Of a stretch of 64,000 nt of DNA, positions 52,762-61,155 are shown piece by piece. The first letter of the stretch is position 1, and every line of letters begins with the position of its first letter. The stretch is taken from assembly GCA_038883475.1 (NCBI GenBank), contig JAVZMA010000007.1:4128-68127 (forward strand). The letters are read 5' to 3'. The translations under genes were made by a program, and so were the position numbers. The DNA comes from JAVZLH01 sp038883475 (GTDB taxonomy: Archaea; Thermoproteota; Bathyarchaeia; Bathyarchaeales; Bathycorpusculaceae). The notes below the pieces were generated by a model. It saw only the letters and a program-made list of their open reading frames with translations, searched no databases and was not told the origin of the DNA.

Positions 52762-53238
52762 TCAACGGTCGTAGTTTGCAATTGTTTTCAATTTTGGAAT
52801 CTCAACTTCTAAAGCTTCATTATTGTTGCATTTCATGACCATGTTTTCAACTTGCAACTGCTCAACTGGCAAGTTAAGCTTTCTACACACACTTTCCAAA
52901 CATATTTCCAAGCCACTAGAATCCCTGTGAACTGTTACCTTTTGGTCTTTACAGCGACATTGCATCAAGACTTTAACGTAGTTATCATCTTCAAAAACGT
53001 CTATTAGGGGCTCCTCAACTTGTGGAAGCGGAATAAAATGTTTAACTGTTGGGTTTTGTTCAACTTGTTCCTCTATGATATACTTTCTTCTCAAGAGCCT
53101 CTCAATAGGCTCAACAGAAACGTTGCTTTCAACATCGTTTAGGCTTTCCGCCATCTTCTTAGCCAGAACTCTGCAGAAGACGTCTATATTCTGTAACGCT
53201 TCCTCAAAATCATCCATACAGCCTCCCTCTAAATACAA
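52762..53238 (-). CDS. Hsp20/alpha-crystallin-like fold protein
   Basis: The 158-residue protein has an N-terminal helical part (about residues 1-60) and a beta-sandwich C-terminal part that starts LIDVFEDDNYVKVLMQCRC and continues VTVHRDSSGLEICLE, similar to the opening strands of Hsp20/alpha-crystallin domains. The end EALEVEIPKLK matches the last strand of that fold. Cysteines are frequent in the domain, which is unusual for small heat-shock proteins. It could equally be a gas-vesicle GvpH-like or CS-domain relative. It precedes the AbrB-PhoU-like gene's stop side on the same strand; no shared operon is obvious. Confidence 0.55.
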   Translation of the reverse strand: MYLEGGCMDDFEEALQNIDVFCRVLAKKMAESLNDVESNVSVEPIERLLRRKYIIEEQVEQNPTVKHFIPLPQVEEPLIDVFEDDNYVKVLMQCRCKDQKVTVHRDSSGLEICLESVCRKLNLPVEQLQVENMVMKCNNNEALEVEIPKLKTIANYDR

Positions 53239-53303
53239 TATTTACTTTCTGCCTTTTTAACCTTGTTGTGTTAAGAATGGCACAACCATAATGCAAACGT
53301 TGG

Positions 53304-54377
53304 TTATCTCTTTCCAACAGGTAAAGGCGTAGTCCTCATGTGCTTCACCGCTCGAACAATGTCCCCCGCGTACTTGCTAGGTTCTTCCAAAGCTCTGTTT
53401 ATGGCTATTTCAGCTATGGTTGCGCCTTTGTCTGCAATCTTGCTTAAGTATGAAAGAATAGACCTAACATAGGGAATCTCTGGTGCCTCCCGCGTAAGCC
53501 TGTTTGAGTCTATTTCAAGCACATTCCTCATCTCCAAAAGTTGATTTGCAACCTTTAAGTCTCTTGTGAAAACGCATTCCACAGCTTTCTGGAAAATTGT
53601 TTGGGTTAACTCGCTGAGGTGACAGATTCTATCAACAACTTCGTTCGGCAACCTGTTACGGTACACTTCCATTTCAAGGACTTCCCTAGCTAAAAATTCC
53701 GAGTAATCCGCAACCAACTCCAAATATTGCAGTATTACTCTGGCTGCTGGAATGAAAAGTATGTCCACCATACCCACTTCTTCTGCTATATCTGGTTTTA
53801 TCTGTGCAGAAAGCAGCAGACGCACCGCCAAATAGTAGATTTTGTCTGCTTCGTCTTCACGGGCAATAGCTTCCTCCAATAAATCATAGTTTTTCTCCCG
53901 AAAACCTTGAATTGCCTCCGTCAATATCGTTGAAGCGATAAGCGAAAGCCTTCTAATCAGCATATCAAGCTTGAACTTCGTCGAGTCAATCGAGCATTGA
54001 AGAAGGATGCTCTTCGGTGTTTCCTCAAGAATGCCCAACCCTATGAGCTTCTGGACAATTTTTCTCACTTCGTCTACGTGGGCTTTCCCTATACGGCTTG
54101 AAGAAATAATTCTTATTACGTCTCTTCCAAGTATATAGCCGCCAACAATTATTCTTTCAAGCATTCCTGGCTCGTCGCAGGCATCAGCATTTATCAAGTA
54201 TTCTTCTGCTTCCTCTCTCTGGGCTAGCTGGCTTGGCATCAACTTAAGCGAACCGTCTCTTTCTGGTACGATGAAGAGGAGGTCGCTTGATTTGAGGTTG
54301 TGCTGTTTCACCCACTCGCTTGGAAGCGAAACCGTTAAGGTTGAGTGACCGACTTTCTGTACTTTTCTAATTTCCAT
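53304..54377 (-). CDS. AbrB-domain PhoU-like regulator
   Basis: The protein, about 357 residues, opens with an AbrB/SpoVT-type swapped-hairpin DNA-binding domain (EIRKVQKVGHSTLTVSLPSEWV, then LIFVPERDGSL-like strands, residues 1-48). The rest is the two-repeat helical PhoU fold (about 95-190 and 205-300). Such fusions are common in archaea and are annotated as phosphate-uptake regulators, although targets are seldom known. The ATG at 54377 is preferred to the GTG at 54386. It is divergent from the RHH-GcvH gene; both starts face a 126-base AT-rich region with a perfect palindrome at 54453-54464. Confidence 0.86.
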   Translation of the reverse strand: MEIRKVQKVGHSTLTVSLPSEWVKQHNLKSSDLLFIVPERDGSLKLMPSQLAQREEAEEYLINADACDEPGMLERIIVGGYILGRDVIRIISSSRIGKAHVDEVRKIVQKLIGLGILEETPKSILLQCSIDSTKFKLDMLIRRLSLIASTILTEAIQGFREKNYDLLEEAIAREDEADKIYYLAVRLLLSAQIKPDIAEEVGMVDILFIPAARVILQYLELVADYSEFLAREVLEMEVYRNRLPNEVVDRICHLSELTQTIFQKAVECVFTRDLKVANQLLEMRNVLEIDSNRLTREAPEIPYVRSILSYLSKIADKGATIAEIAINRALEEPSKYAGDIVRAVKHMRTTPLPVGKR

Positions 54378-54452
54378 ATTTACCACGCCTTAATTTATAC
54401 TTACGCTATATACTTTGACACATTTATTTATTCTATATTCTTTATTTACGTT

Positions 54453-54464
54453 AGATATATATCT
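54453..54464. promoter_or_regulatory. 12-bp palindrome between divergent regulator genes
   Basis: AGATATATATCT is a perfect palindrome in the space between the AbrB-PhoU gene and the RHH-GcvH gene. Given a ribbon-helix-helix protein encoded 49 bases away, it is a candidate self-regulatory operator, but its AT-rich core could equally be a TATA box serving one or both directions. Confidence 0.4.
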
Positions 54465-54512
54465 TTCGCTTTACTCTATATATCACGCAGATGTAAAGGA
54501 GGTTGATGTAAA

Positions 54513-55103
54513 ATGTCAGAATGGAAAACCGTAAGTATAAGGCAAGAACTCATAAAAGAAATCGAAAAAGCTCTCAAAACGGGCCGTTACCGAAGCATAT
54601 CTGAATTCGTTTCAGAGGCAATCCGGCTGCGCTTAGAAGAACTTATGCGTGCCGAGGGAATTCCAGCCGAGAAACGCAAAGAACTCCTAGCAGTACCTGA
54701 ACAACTTCTGTACACGCCAAAACACACATGGGCTCAAATAACTCCTGAAGGAAACATTCGCGTGGGCGTTTCAGATTACGCTCAAAAGCACTTGAAAGGT
54801 ATTGCGTCAGTTATAACCGATCCTGTTGGGAAAGAAATTAGCAAGATGGAGCCTTTCGGTGTAGCTGAAACATGGATGTTCATGTTTGACCTTTATGCGC
54901 CTGTAAGCGGCAAAATTGTTAAGGTTAACGAGAATTTGAGGGATAAACCTCACCTGATAAACGAGGATCCGTATGGCGAAGGCTGGATAATCGAGATTAA
55001 GCCCAAAAACTCCATGACTTTAGAAGAGGAACTAAAAGGCTTGTTAGGCCCAAGAGAATATAACAAGTGGGTAAGCAAACTTGAAGGAAGGCTCCGCGAA
55101 TAA
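54513..55103 (+). CDS. Ribbon-helix-helix / GcvH-like fusion lacking the lipoyl lysine
   Basis: The 196-residue protein has an N-terminal ribbon-helix-helix DNA-binding domain (about 5-45: KTVSIRQELIKEIEKAL, YRSISEFVSEAIRLRLEEL) and a C-terminal H-protein-like domain (about 65-165: YTPKHTWAQI, IRVGVSDYAQKHLKGI, LYAPVSGKIVKVNENL, PYGEGWIIEI). Ungapped alignment to the H-protein motif VAESVKAASDIYAPVSG puts Met122 (VAETWMFMFDLYAPVSG) where the lipoyl-bearing lysine belongs, so it should not be lipoylated. It has a strong AAAGGAGG ribosome site. No gcvT or gcvP gene lies nearby; it stands between the two Mvh/Hdr operons. A regulator that uses an H-protein fold as a sensor or docking module is the simplest reading. 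Confidence 0.85.
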   Translation: MSEWKTVSIRQELIKEIEKALKTGRYRSISEFVSEAIRLRLEELMRAEGIPAEKRKELLAVPEQLLYTPKHTWAQITPEGNIRVGVSDYAQKHLKGIASVITDPVGKEISKMEPFGVAETWMFMFDLYAPVSGKIVKVNENLRDKPHLINEDPYGEGWIIEIKPKNSMTLEEELKGLLGPREYNKWVSKLEGRLRE

Positions 55104-55224
55104 ACCCTCAACTCCCCCTTTTTCTGTTAAAATTTTTATGTTATGTTTATGTTAACTATGATTCAGATGAATTAATATATTTGATAAGACATTCAAATAA
55201 GCTTCTAAGAGGCTGGTCTAACCA

Positions 55225-56940
55225 ATGACAGCCATTCCAATAAGTGAAAAAAGATTGTTGCCCCCGTGTAGGGCGGCGTGCCCAGCGCGTGTAAACGTTC
55301 AAGCATATGTTTCTCTGATTCAAAGAGGTAAATTCAGAGAGGCTGTGGAAGTTATAAGGAAGGACATGCCCTTCCCAGCAATCTGTGGAAGAGTATGCTT
55401 CAGCCCATGTGAAGACGCTTGTGCAAGAGTTAATGTTGATCAAGCAGTAGCCATCCGCGCTCTAAAAAGGCTTGTTGCAGACATAGAACGTGAACAAGGA
55501 CGGGTAACGCCTGACCCCATACCCAAACGATACAGCGAAAAAGTTGCAATAATAGGGGCTGGACCCGCAGGGTTAACAGCAGCCTACGAACTTGCAAAAC
55601 TTGGTTATCCAGTAACTGTTTTTGAGCGCATGTCTGAGCCTGGCGGCATGATGCGTTATTGTCTTCCAAACTTTCGTCTTGAAAAATTTGTTGTTGCAAA
55701 CGAGATTGCCTACATCCAAGATTTAGGCGTTGAAATCAAAACTGGCGTGGAATTTGGAAAGGATGTGACGCTTGAGAGTTTGAAGGCTGATGGTTACAAG
55801 GCGTTTTTTATAGCCATTGGAACACAGAAAGGCATGAAATTGAACGTGCCAGGCGAAGATTTAGAAGGCGTTATTAACGCCGTAGACTTTCTGAGGGCGG
55901 TGGCACTAGGCGAGCACGTTACCGTCGGCGAAAGAGTTGCCGTAATCGGAGGCGGAAACACCGCAATCGACGCTGCTAGAACTGCAAAGAAGCTTGGCGC
56001 AAAAGAGGTTATGATTCTTTATAGGCGTTCACGTGAGGAAATGCCAGCGCTACCGCACGAAGTGGAGCTGGCTGAAAAAGACGGAATAAAAATCTACCTG
56101 TTGGTTGCTCCGAAACAGATTGTAGGCGAAAACGGAAAGGTTAAGGCTGTTGAATGCTTAAGAATGCGGCTCGGCGAACCAGATGAAAGCGGCAGAAGAC
56201 GCCCAGTTCCAATAAGCTTCTCAGAACACCAATACGAAGTTGACATGGTGATTCCAGCCCTTGGACAAGTAGCTGAAACCGAGTGTCTACCCGCAGAAGT
56301 TTTAAGCAAAGACAAAAGAGGACCACCATTACAAGTTGATTCGCTAACGTTAGAAACCAGTGTTCCAGGAGTTTTCGCTGGAGGCGACATAGCCACTGGA
56401 CCCGCAAGCATAATTGAGGCTGTGGGCGCTGGAAAAAGGGCGGCTGTTTCCATCCATCTTTATCTTAGGGGTCAAGATTTGCGGAAAGGCAGAGAGGAGA
56501 AAGTTGAAGAGACAACATGGGTTAAAAACTGGAGTTCTGTTAAAAAGAAAGAGCGTAGGTATGAACCGCCCATAGAGAAACCTCACTTAAGCTTTGATGA
56601 AGCTGTGGAATACTTGGAGAGGACAAAGCAGAAGGCGCGATTTGAAGCTTTTCGCTGTTTGGGCTGTGGACCATGTGCGGAATGCCTCGCGGGCATGGAC
56701 TTGTGTGAGGGCGATAAGGCCGTTGTGGATGAAAACCGCTGTGTAGGATGCAACGTTTGCGCCGTTGTCTGCCCAGTTGAGGCGATTAAAAAGAACGAGA
56801 AAGGAATAGCGCAAGTAAACGAAGACTTGTGCAAAGGATGCGGGTTATGCGCGGCTAGATGTCCCGAACAAGCCATAACAATGAAGAAGCTGACAAACGA
56901 GCAAATTTTAACTTTTGCCCTTGCAGCTTTAAGGAGGTAG
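55225..56940 (+). CDS. GltD-like NAD(P)H oxidoreductase with C-terminal ferredoxin clusters
   Basis: The 571-residue protein has an N-terminal Fe-S domain (PPCRAACPARVN, CGRVCFSPCEDAC; about 15-70) as in the glutamate synthase small subunit. It then has an FAD fold (VAIIGAGPAGLTAAYELA, about 109) and an NAD(P)H fold (VAVIGGGNTAIDAAR, about 237, followed by YRRSREEMPA, typical of NADPH users). The end holds an extra cysteine set (CLGCGPCAEC) and two [4Fe-4S] sites (CVGCNVCAVVC; CKGCGLCAARC). There is no GltB partner; it starts the second Hdr/Mvh operon and is followed six bases later by the MvhD-wHTH gene. It probably links NAD(P)H to HdrA. Confidence 0.9.
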   Translation: MTAIPISEKRLLPPCRAACPARVNVQAYVSLIQRGKFREAVEVIRKDMPFPAICGRVCFSPCEDACARVNVDQAVAIRALKRLVADIEREQGRVTPDPIPKRYSEKVAIIGAGPAGLTAAYELAKLGYPVTVFERMSEPGGMMRYCLPNFRLEKFVVANEIAYIQDLGVEIKTGVEFGKDVTLESLKADGYKAFFIAIGTQKGMKLNVPGEDLEGVINAVDFLRAVALGEHVTVGERVAVIGGGNTAIDAARTAKKLGAKEVMILYRRSREEMPALPHEVELAEKDGIKIYLLVAPKQIVGENGKVKAVECLRMRLGEPDESGRRRPVPISFSEHQYEVDMVIPALGQVAETECLPAEVLSKDKRGPPLQVDSLTLETSVPGVFAGGDIATGPASIIEAVGAGKRAAVSIHLYLRGQDLRKGREEKVEETTWVKNWSSVKKKERRYEPPIEKPHLSFDEAVEYLERTKQKARFEAFRCLGCGPCAECLAGMDLCEGDKAVVDENRCVGCNVCAVVCPVEAIKKNEKGIAQVNEDLCKGCGLCAARCPEQAITMKKLTNEQILTFALAALRR

Positions 56941-56946
56941 AAAAGT

Positions 56947-57696
56947 ATGGAGCATATCACGCCTAAAATTGTTTGTTTCATGTGCAACTGGACTTACTGC
57001 CAAGAAGAATTACATGTTCCATCAAACGTTAACGTTGTCCGCGTAGTATGCGTTGGAAGAATAGACCCAGTCATAGTTTTAGAAACATTCGCTAACGGGG
57101 CAGACGGCATTATGCTGGTTGGATGCAAACCGCCAGACTGCCACTTCGTCGACGGCAACCTCCAAGCAGAACGCGCCGTAAAAATGCTGAAGAAACTGAT
57201 GGCTTTAACTGGTCTTGAACCTGAACGCTTGAAACTGTTTTGGTCTTCACCCTTAGAAGAGATAAGTTTCAGTTACCTTGCAAGGGAGTTTTCGGAAGAC
57301 ATCTGGAAGCTTGGGGCTTCCCCATTGAAAGAGCCAAAATCAAAAATTTCAGAAAATATTTTGGCAGCAAAGAACGCAGCATCTAACTTTAGACTTAGAG
57401 TTCTGTTGGGAAGGGAGGAGGAACTAACAAACTTCCTAAACGCTTATGGCGAGAAAATCTCACAAGAGGAATTTGACGCCTTATTAGACGAAATCGTTAC
57501 TGCAGAATTTATCCGACATAAGATTCACCTTCTCACAAAGGACAAACCCCTTTCAGTTAAGGCTTTAGCCGAAAACCTCGGCATTAAGCCAGCCGCAGTT
57601 CTTCGGCACATAACGAACATGCGTAGAAAGGGGATGATAGCCCTAGACAGGGTTGAAGGAACAACTCCACTTTACAAAGCTTTGGAGGTTAAGTAA
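56947..57696 (+). CDS. MvhD-type iron-sulfur domain fused to a winged helix-turn-helix
   Basis: The 249-residue protein starts with an MvhD-like domain (about 1-125). Its cysteine layout is changed: FMCNWTYCQEEL replaces CNWCSYAGADL, while VVCVGR and LVGCKPPDCHF remain. A helical linker follows (about 125-185). The last 60 residues form a winged helix (PLSVKALAENLGIKPAAVLRHI, then MRRKGMIALDRVEGTTP with a wing-like end). The MvhD domain normally carries one [2Fe-2S] cluster between hydrogenase and HdrA. This fusion suggests a redox-responsive regulator or a DNA-associated electron carrier. It lies between the GltD-like gene and the double HdrA gene; a standard mvhD is encoded separately at 60715. 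Confidence 0.85.
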   Translation: MEHITPKIVCFMCNWTYCQEELHVPSNVNVVRVVCVGRIDPVIVLETFANGADGIMLVGCKPPDCHFVDGNLQAERAVKMLKKLMALTGLEPERLKLFWSSPLEEISFSYLAREFSEDIWKLGASPLKEPKSKISENILAAKNAASNFRLRVLLGREEELTNFLNAYGEKISQEEFDALLDEIVTAEFIRHKIHLLTKDKPLSVKALAENLGIKPAAVLRHITNMRRKGMIALDRVEGTTPLYKALEVK

Positions 57697-57697
57697 A

Positions 57698-60600
57698 ATG
57701 GCTAAGGAAAAAGTAGGCTCAGTCCTCGTGGTAGGCGGAGGCGTCGCTGGAATACAAGCTTCTCTTGATTTGGCTGACTCTGGCTTTAAAGTGTACCTTG
57801 TCGACCAGTCGCCCAGCATAGGCGGCGTGATGGCGCAGCTTGACAAGACATTCCCAACAAACGACTGTTCAATGTGTATTCTTGCACCAAAGCTTGTCAC
57901 AACTGGAAGACACCCAAACATAACTTTGATTACGAACAGCGAAGTAGTGGGCTTAGAAGGCGAAGCTGGAAACTTCGAAGTTAAAATTCGAAAAAGAAGC
58001 CGCTACATAAACGAAGAAAAATGCAACGGCTGCGGATTGTGCGCACAAAAATGTCCAGTTGAAGCCATAGACACATACAATAAAGGCTTGACTGACAGAG
58101 GCGCCATCTACGTTGAGTATCCACAAGCAGTTCCGTTAAGGTTCATAATAAACCGAGAAAAATGCATAGGTTGTAGAACATGCCAAGAGGTGTGTAAGGC
58201 GAAGGCTGTTGAATACGACCAGCAAGACAGTGAAGTAACCCTAAAAGTAGGCTCAATAATTCTCGCACCAGGCTTCGAACCCTTCGACGCTAGGCTCAAA
58301 AGCGAATATGGTTATGGACGTTTCCAAAATGTTGTAACAAGCATAGAGTTCGAACGCATTTTAAGCGCTTCAGGACCCTACGGCGGAATAGTCCTAAGAC
58401 CTTCAGACGGCGAAATTCCGCGGAAAATAGCCTTCATCCAATGTGTTGGCTCAAGGGACGCGCAGCTTGGAAACAACTATTGTTCTGCGGCGTGCTGCAT
58501 GTACGGCATTAAAGAGGCGATAATAGCTAAGGAGCATGTGCCTACAAAACTTGACTGCACAATCTTGTACATGGACATTCGCGCTTACGGAAAAGAGTTT
58601 GACGCCTACTATAACCGTGCAAAAGAGGAGTATGGCATAAGGTTTGTTAGGTCAAGAGTTGCAAGCGTAACCGAAGACCCGGCGACAAACAACCTCTTCG
58701 TCCACTATGTTGAGGACGAAACGCCAAAAACAGAAGAGTTTGACATGGTTGTTCTCTCCATTGGGATGCAACCGCCAAAGAATGTGGAAAGACTTGCCAA
58801 GAGCCTTGGAATAAAACTTAACAAATACCATTTCTGCGAAACAAAAACCTTCACACCCCTTGAAACATCAAAGCCGGGCATTTTTGTCTGCGGAGCCTTC
58901 AGCGCGCCGAAAGACATTCCTGAAAGTGTTGCTCAGGCGAGTGCTGCAGCCTCAAAAGCCATGTCCATAATAGCTTCTGAAAGAGGAAAACTCGTAACGG
59001 TTAAAGAGTATCCGCCTGAAAGGGACGTAAGCAAAGAAGAACCGCGCATAGGTGTTTTCATCTGTCACTGTGGAATAAACATTGGCGGAATAGTAAGGGT
59101 TCCAGAAGTTGTAGAGTATGTTAAGAAACTTCCAAACGTGGTTTACGCCGAAGACAACCTTTACACATGCTCTGACGACACACAAAAGAGGATAAAAGAA
59201 AAAATACAGGAGCATAGGCTTAACCGCGTTGTTGTCGCCTCCTGCACTCCTAGAACACATGAGCCGCTTTTCAGAGAAACCGTTCAAGAGGCTGGCTTAA
59301 ACCCGTATCTCTTTGAGATGGCGAATATCCGAGACCAGTGCAGTTGGGTGCACATGCACCAGCCAAAAGAAGCAACGGAAAAAGCCAAAGACCTTGTTCG
59401 GGCGGTGGTTGCAAAAGCAAGGCTTCTAAAGCCCTTAAAGAAGCCAGTAATCGGCGTTACGCCTGTAGCCCTGATAATCGGCGGTGGAGTTTCAGGCATG
59501 ACTGCAGCCCTAGAACTTGCTAAGCAAGGCTTTAAAGTTCACCTTGTAGAACGCGAAAAGGAGTTAGGTGGGCATCTGCGCAAAATCTATTATTTGCTGG
59601 AAGGCGAAGACCCGAAGGAACAGTTGAACAAGCTAGTTAAAGAGGTTATGGGAAACAAGAAGATACATGTTCACCTCGGAGCGGAAGTCACCGAAGTCAA
59701 CGGTTTCGTCGGCAACTTCAAATCAAAAATTGTGGAAGGCGGCAAGGAAAAAGAGATAGAGCATGGCGTAGTTATTGTTGCAACTGGGGCTGTTGAATAC
59801 AAGCCAACCGAATACTTATACGGTAAAGACCCGAGGGTAATGACGCAACACGAGTTGGAAGAGAAAATTGCGAAAGGCGAGTTCAAAGCCAAAACAGTTG
59901 TCATGATACAATGTGTCGGCGCTAGGACAGAGGAGAAACCCAACTGTGCTAGGATATGCTGCGGGCAAGCCATTAAAAACGCGTTAAAAATCAAGGAGAC
60001 AAGCCCCCAAACAGACGTTTACGTGTTATATAAGGATGTTAGGAGCTATGGTTTCAAAGAGGACTATTACCGCAAGGCAGCGGAAAAAGGCGTCATATTC
60101 ATAAACTATGATGATGAAAGAAAGCCAAAAGTGACAAACACTGGTGGAAAACTCAAAGTAAGATTCTACGAGCCAGTTGTGAAGGAAGAAATTGAAATCC
60201 AACCCGACCTCGTCATTTTAAGCGCCGCTACAATTCCAAACCCAGACAACAAGCGCATAGCAGAAATGCTTAAAGTGCCGCTGACAAAAGACGGCTTCTT
60301 CTTAGAAGCTCACATGAAACTTAGACCAGTAGACTTCCAAACAGACGGCGTCTTCCTCTGCGGAATGGCGCATCTTCCCAAATACCTCGACGAAAGCATC
60401 GCGCAAGCGTGCGCGGCAGCAGCAAGAGCCGCAACGATACTTTCGAAAAAGACGCTTGAAACCGAGGGAATCATCGCAAACGTGGATGAAGATTTATGTA
60501 GTGGTTGTAGAATTTGTGAACATCTATGTGCCTATGGCGCGATAGAGATGAAAGAAAAAAACGGCAAACTAGTCGCGCACGTAATTGAAGCCCTCTGCAA

Positions 60601-60718
60601 AGGCTGCGGAGTCTGCGGAACAGCATGCCCAACAAAAGCCATAACTCTGGGTCACTTCACAACTGAGGAAATATTGGCTCAGGTTAGAGCAGCCTTAATG
60701 GAGGAGGCAACAGCATGA
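57698..60718 (+). CDS. hdrA: Double-FAD HdrA-type protein
   Basis: The protein of about 1006 residues holds two HdrA-like flavin modules. First half: FAD fold at once (VLVVGGGVAGIQASL, about 8), NDCSMCILAPK, inserted ferredoxin (CNGCGLCAQKC about 108; CIGCRTCQEVC about 155). Second half: the HdrA N-terminal cluster domain (VFICHCGINIGG, about 452; YTCSDD; ASCTPRTH), a second FAD fold (LIIGGGVSGMTAAL, about 592) without the inserted ferredoxin, then ferredoxin pairs CSGCRICEHLC and CKGCGVCGTAC (about 930-980). The start is the ATG at 57698, one base after the previous stop; the frame extends to 57653, inside the upstream gene. It overlaps mvhD (ATGA). A built-in HdrA pair could run two flavin sites in one chain. 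Confidence 0.9.
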   Translation: MAKEKVGSVLVVGGGVAGIQASLDLADSGFKVYLVDQSPSIGGVMAQLDKTFPTNDCSMCILAPKLVTTGRHPNITLITNSEVVGLEGEAGNFEVKIRKRSRYINEEKCNGCGLCAQKCPVEAIDTYNKGLTDRGAIYVEYPQAVPLRFIINREKCIGCRTCQEVCKAKAVEYDQQDSEVTLKVGSIILAPGFEPFDARLKSEYGYGRFQNVVTSIEFERILSASGPYGGIVLRPSDGEIPRKIAFIQCVGSRDAQLGNNYCSAACCMYGIKEAIIAKEHVPTKLDCTILYMDIRAYGKEFDAYYNRAKEEYGIRFVRSRVASVTEDPATNNLFVHYVEDETPKTEEFDMVVLSIGMQPPKNVERLAKSLGIKLNKYHFCETKTFTPLETSKPGIFVCGAFSAPKDIPESVAQASAAASKAMSIIASERGKLVTVKEYPPERDVSKEEPRIGVFICHCGINIGGIVRVPEVVEYVKKLPNVVYAEDNLYTCSDDTQKRIKEKIQEHRLNRVVVASCTPRTHEPLFRETVQEAGLNPYLFEMANIRDQCSWVHMHQPKEATEKAKDLVRAVVAKARLLKPLKKPVIGVTPVALIIGGGVSGMTAALELAKQGFKVHLVEREKELGGHLRKIYYLLEGEDPKEQLNKLVKEVMGNKKIHVHLGAEVTEVNGFVGNFKSKIVEGGKEKEIEHGVVIVATGAVEYKPTEYLYGKDPRVMTQHELEEKIAKGEFKAKTVVMIQCVGARTEEKPNCARICCGQAIKNALKIKETSPQTDVYVLYKDVRSYGFKEDYYRKAAEKGVIFINYDDERKPKVTNTGGKLKVRFYEPVVKEEIEIQPDLVILSAATIPNPDNKRIAEMLKVPLTKDGFFLEAHMKLRPVDFQTDGVFLCGMAHLPKYLDESIAQACAAAARAATILSKKTLETEGIIANVDEDLCSGCRICEHLCAYGAIEMKEKNGKLVAHVIEALCKGCGVCGTACPTKAITLGHFTTEEILAQVRAALMEEATA

Positions 60719-61155
60719 GCGGCGAGAAAGATTTTGAACCAAAAATTGTTGGCTTCCTCTGCAACTGGTGCAGTTACGCTGGAGCAGACTTGGCTGGTGT
60801 AAGCCGCATCCAATACCCGCCAAACATAAGAATTATCCGCGTGATGTGCAGCGGCAGAATAGATCCAGCCTTCATCTTGGAAGCTTTCAAGGACGGTGCT
60901 GACGGAGTTCTCGTCGCCGGCTGCCACCTACCGTCAGACTGCCACTACCTCAGCGGGAACTTTAAAGCTTTAAGAAGGGTGACGCTTCTAAAGAAGGTTC
61001 TGCAAGAGTTTGGAATAGAACCGGAGCGTGTGCGGCTGGAGTGGGTTTCAGCTAGCGAAGGAGACAAGTTCGCCGCTGTTGTGAAGGATATGGTTGAACA
61101 AATTAAGAAGCTTGGTCCAAGTCCGTTAAAGAGTGGAGGGAAAAAAGATGAGTGA
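60715..61155 (+). CDS. mvhD: Hydrogenase iron-sulfur subunit MvhD
   Basis: This 146-residue protein is a standard MvhD, the [2Fe-2S] carrier between MvhAG hydrogenase and HdrA. All five cysteines are in the usual places: FLCNWCSYAGADLAG (residues 15 and 18), VMCSGR, AGCHLPSDCHY. Its start overlaps the HdrA stop (ATGA), and the hdrC start lies within its last codons. Length is normal. Its presence next to HdrA, HdrC, HdrB, MvhG and MvhA means this operon could form a full hydrogenase-Hdr complex of the methanogen type, with extra GltD-like and MvhD-wHTH subunits at the front. Confidence 0.94.
   Translation: MSGEKDFEPKIVGFLCNWCSYAGADLAGVSRIQYPPNIRIIRVMCSGRIDPAFILEAFKDGADGVLVAGCHLPSDCHYLSGNFKALRRVTLLKKVLQEFGIEPERVRLEWVSASEGDKFAAVVKDMVEQIKKLGPSPLKSGGKKDE

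Noticed and set aside
57653..57697. Upstream extension of the double HdrA gene
   Set aside because: It lies inside the end of the MvhD-wHTH gene and the FAD fold starts right after the ATG at 57698.
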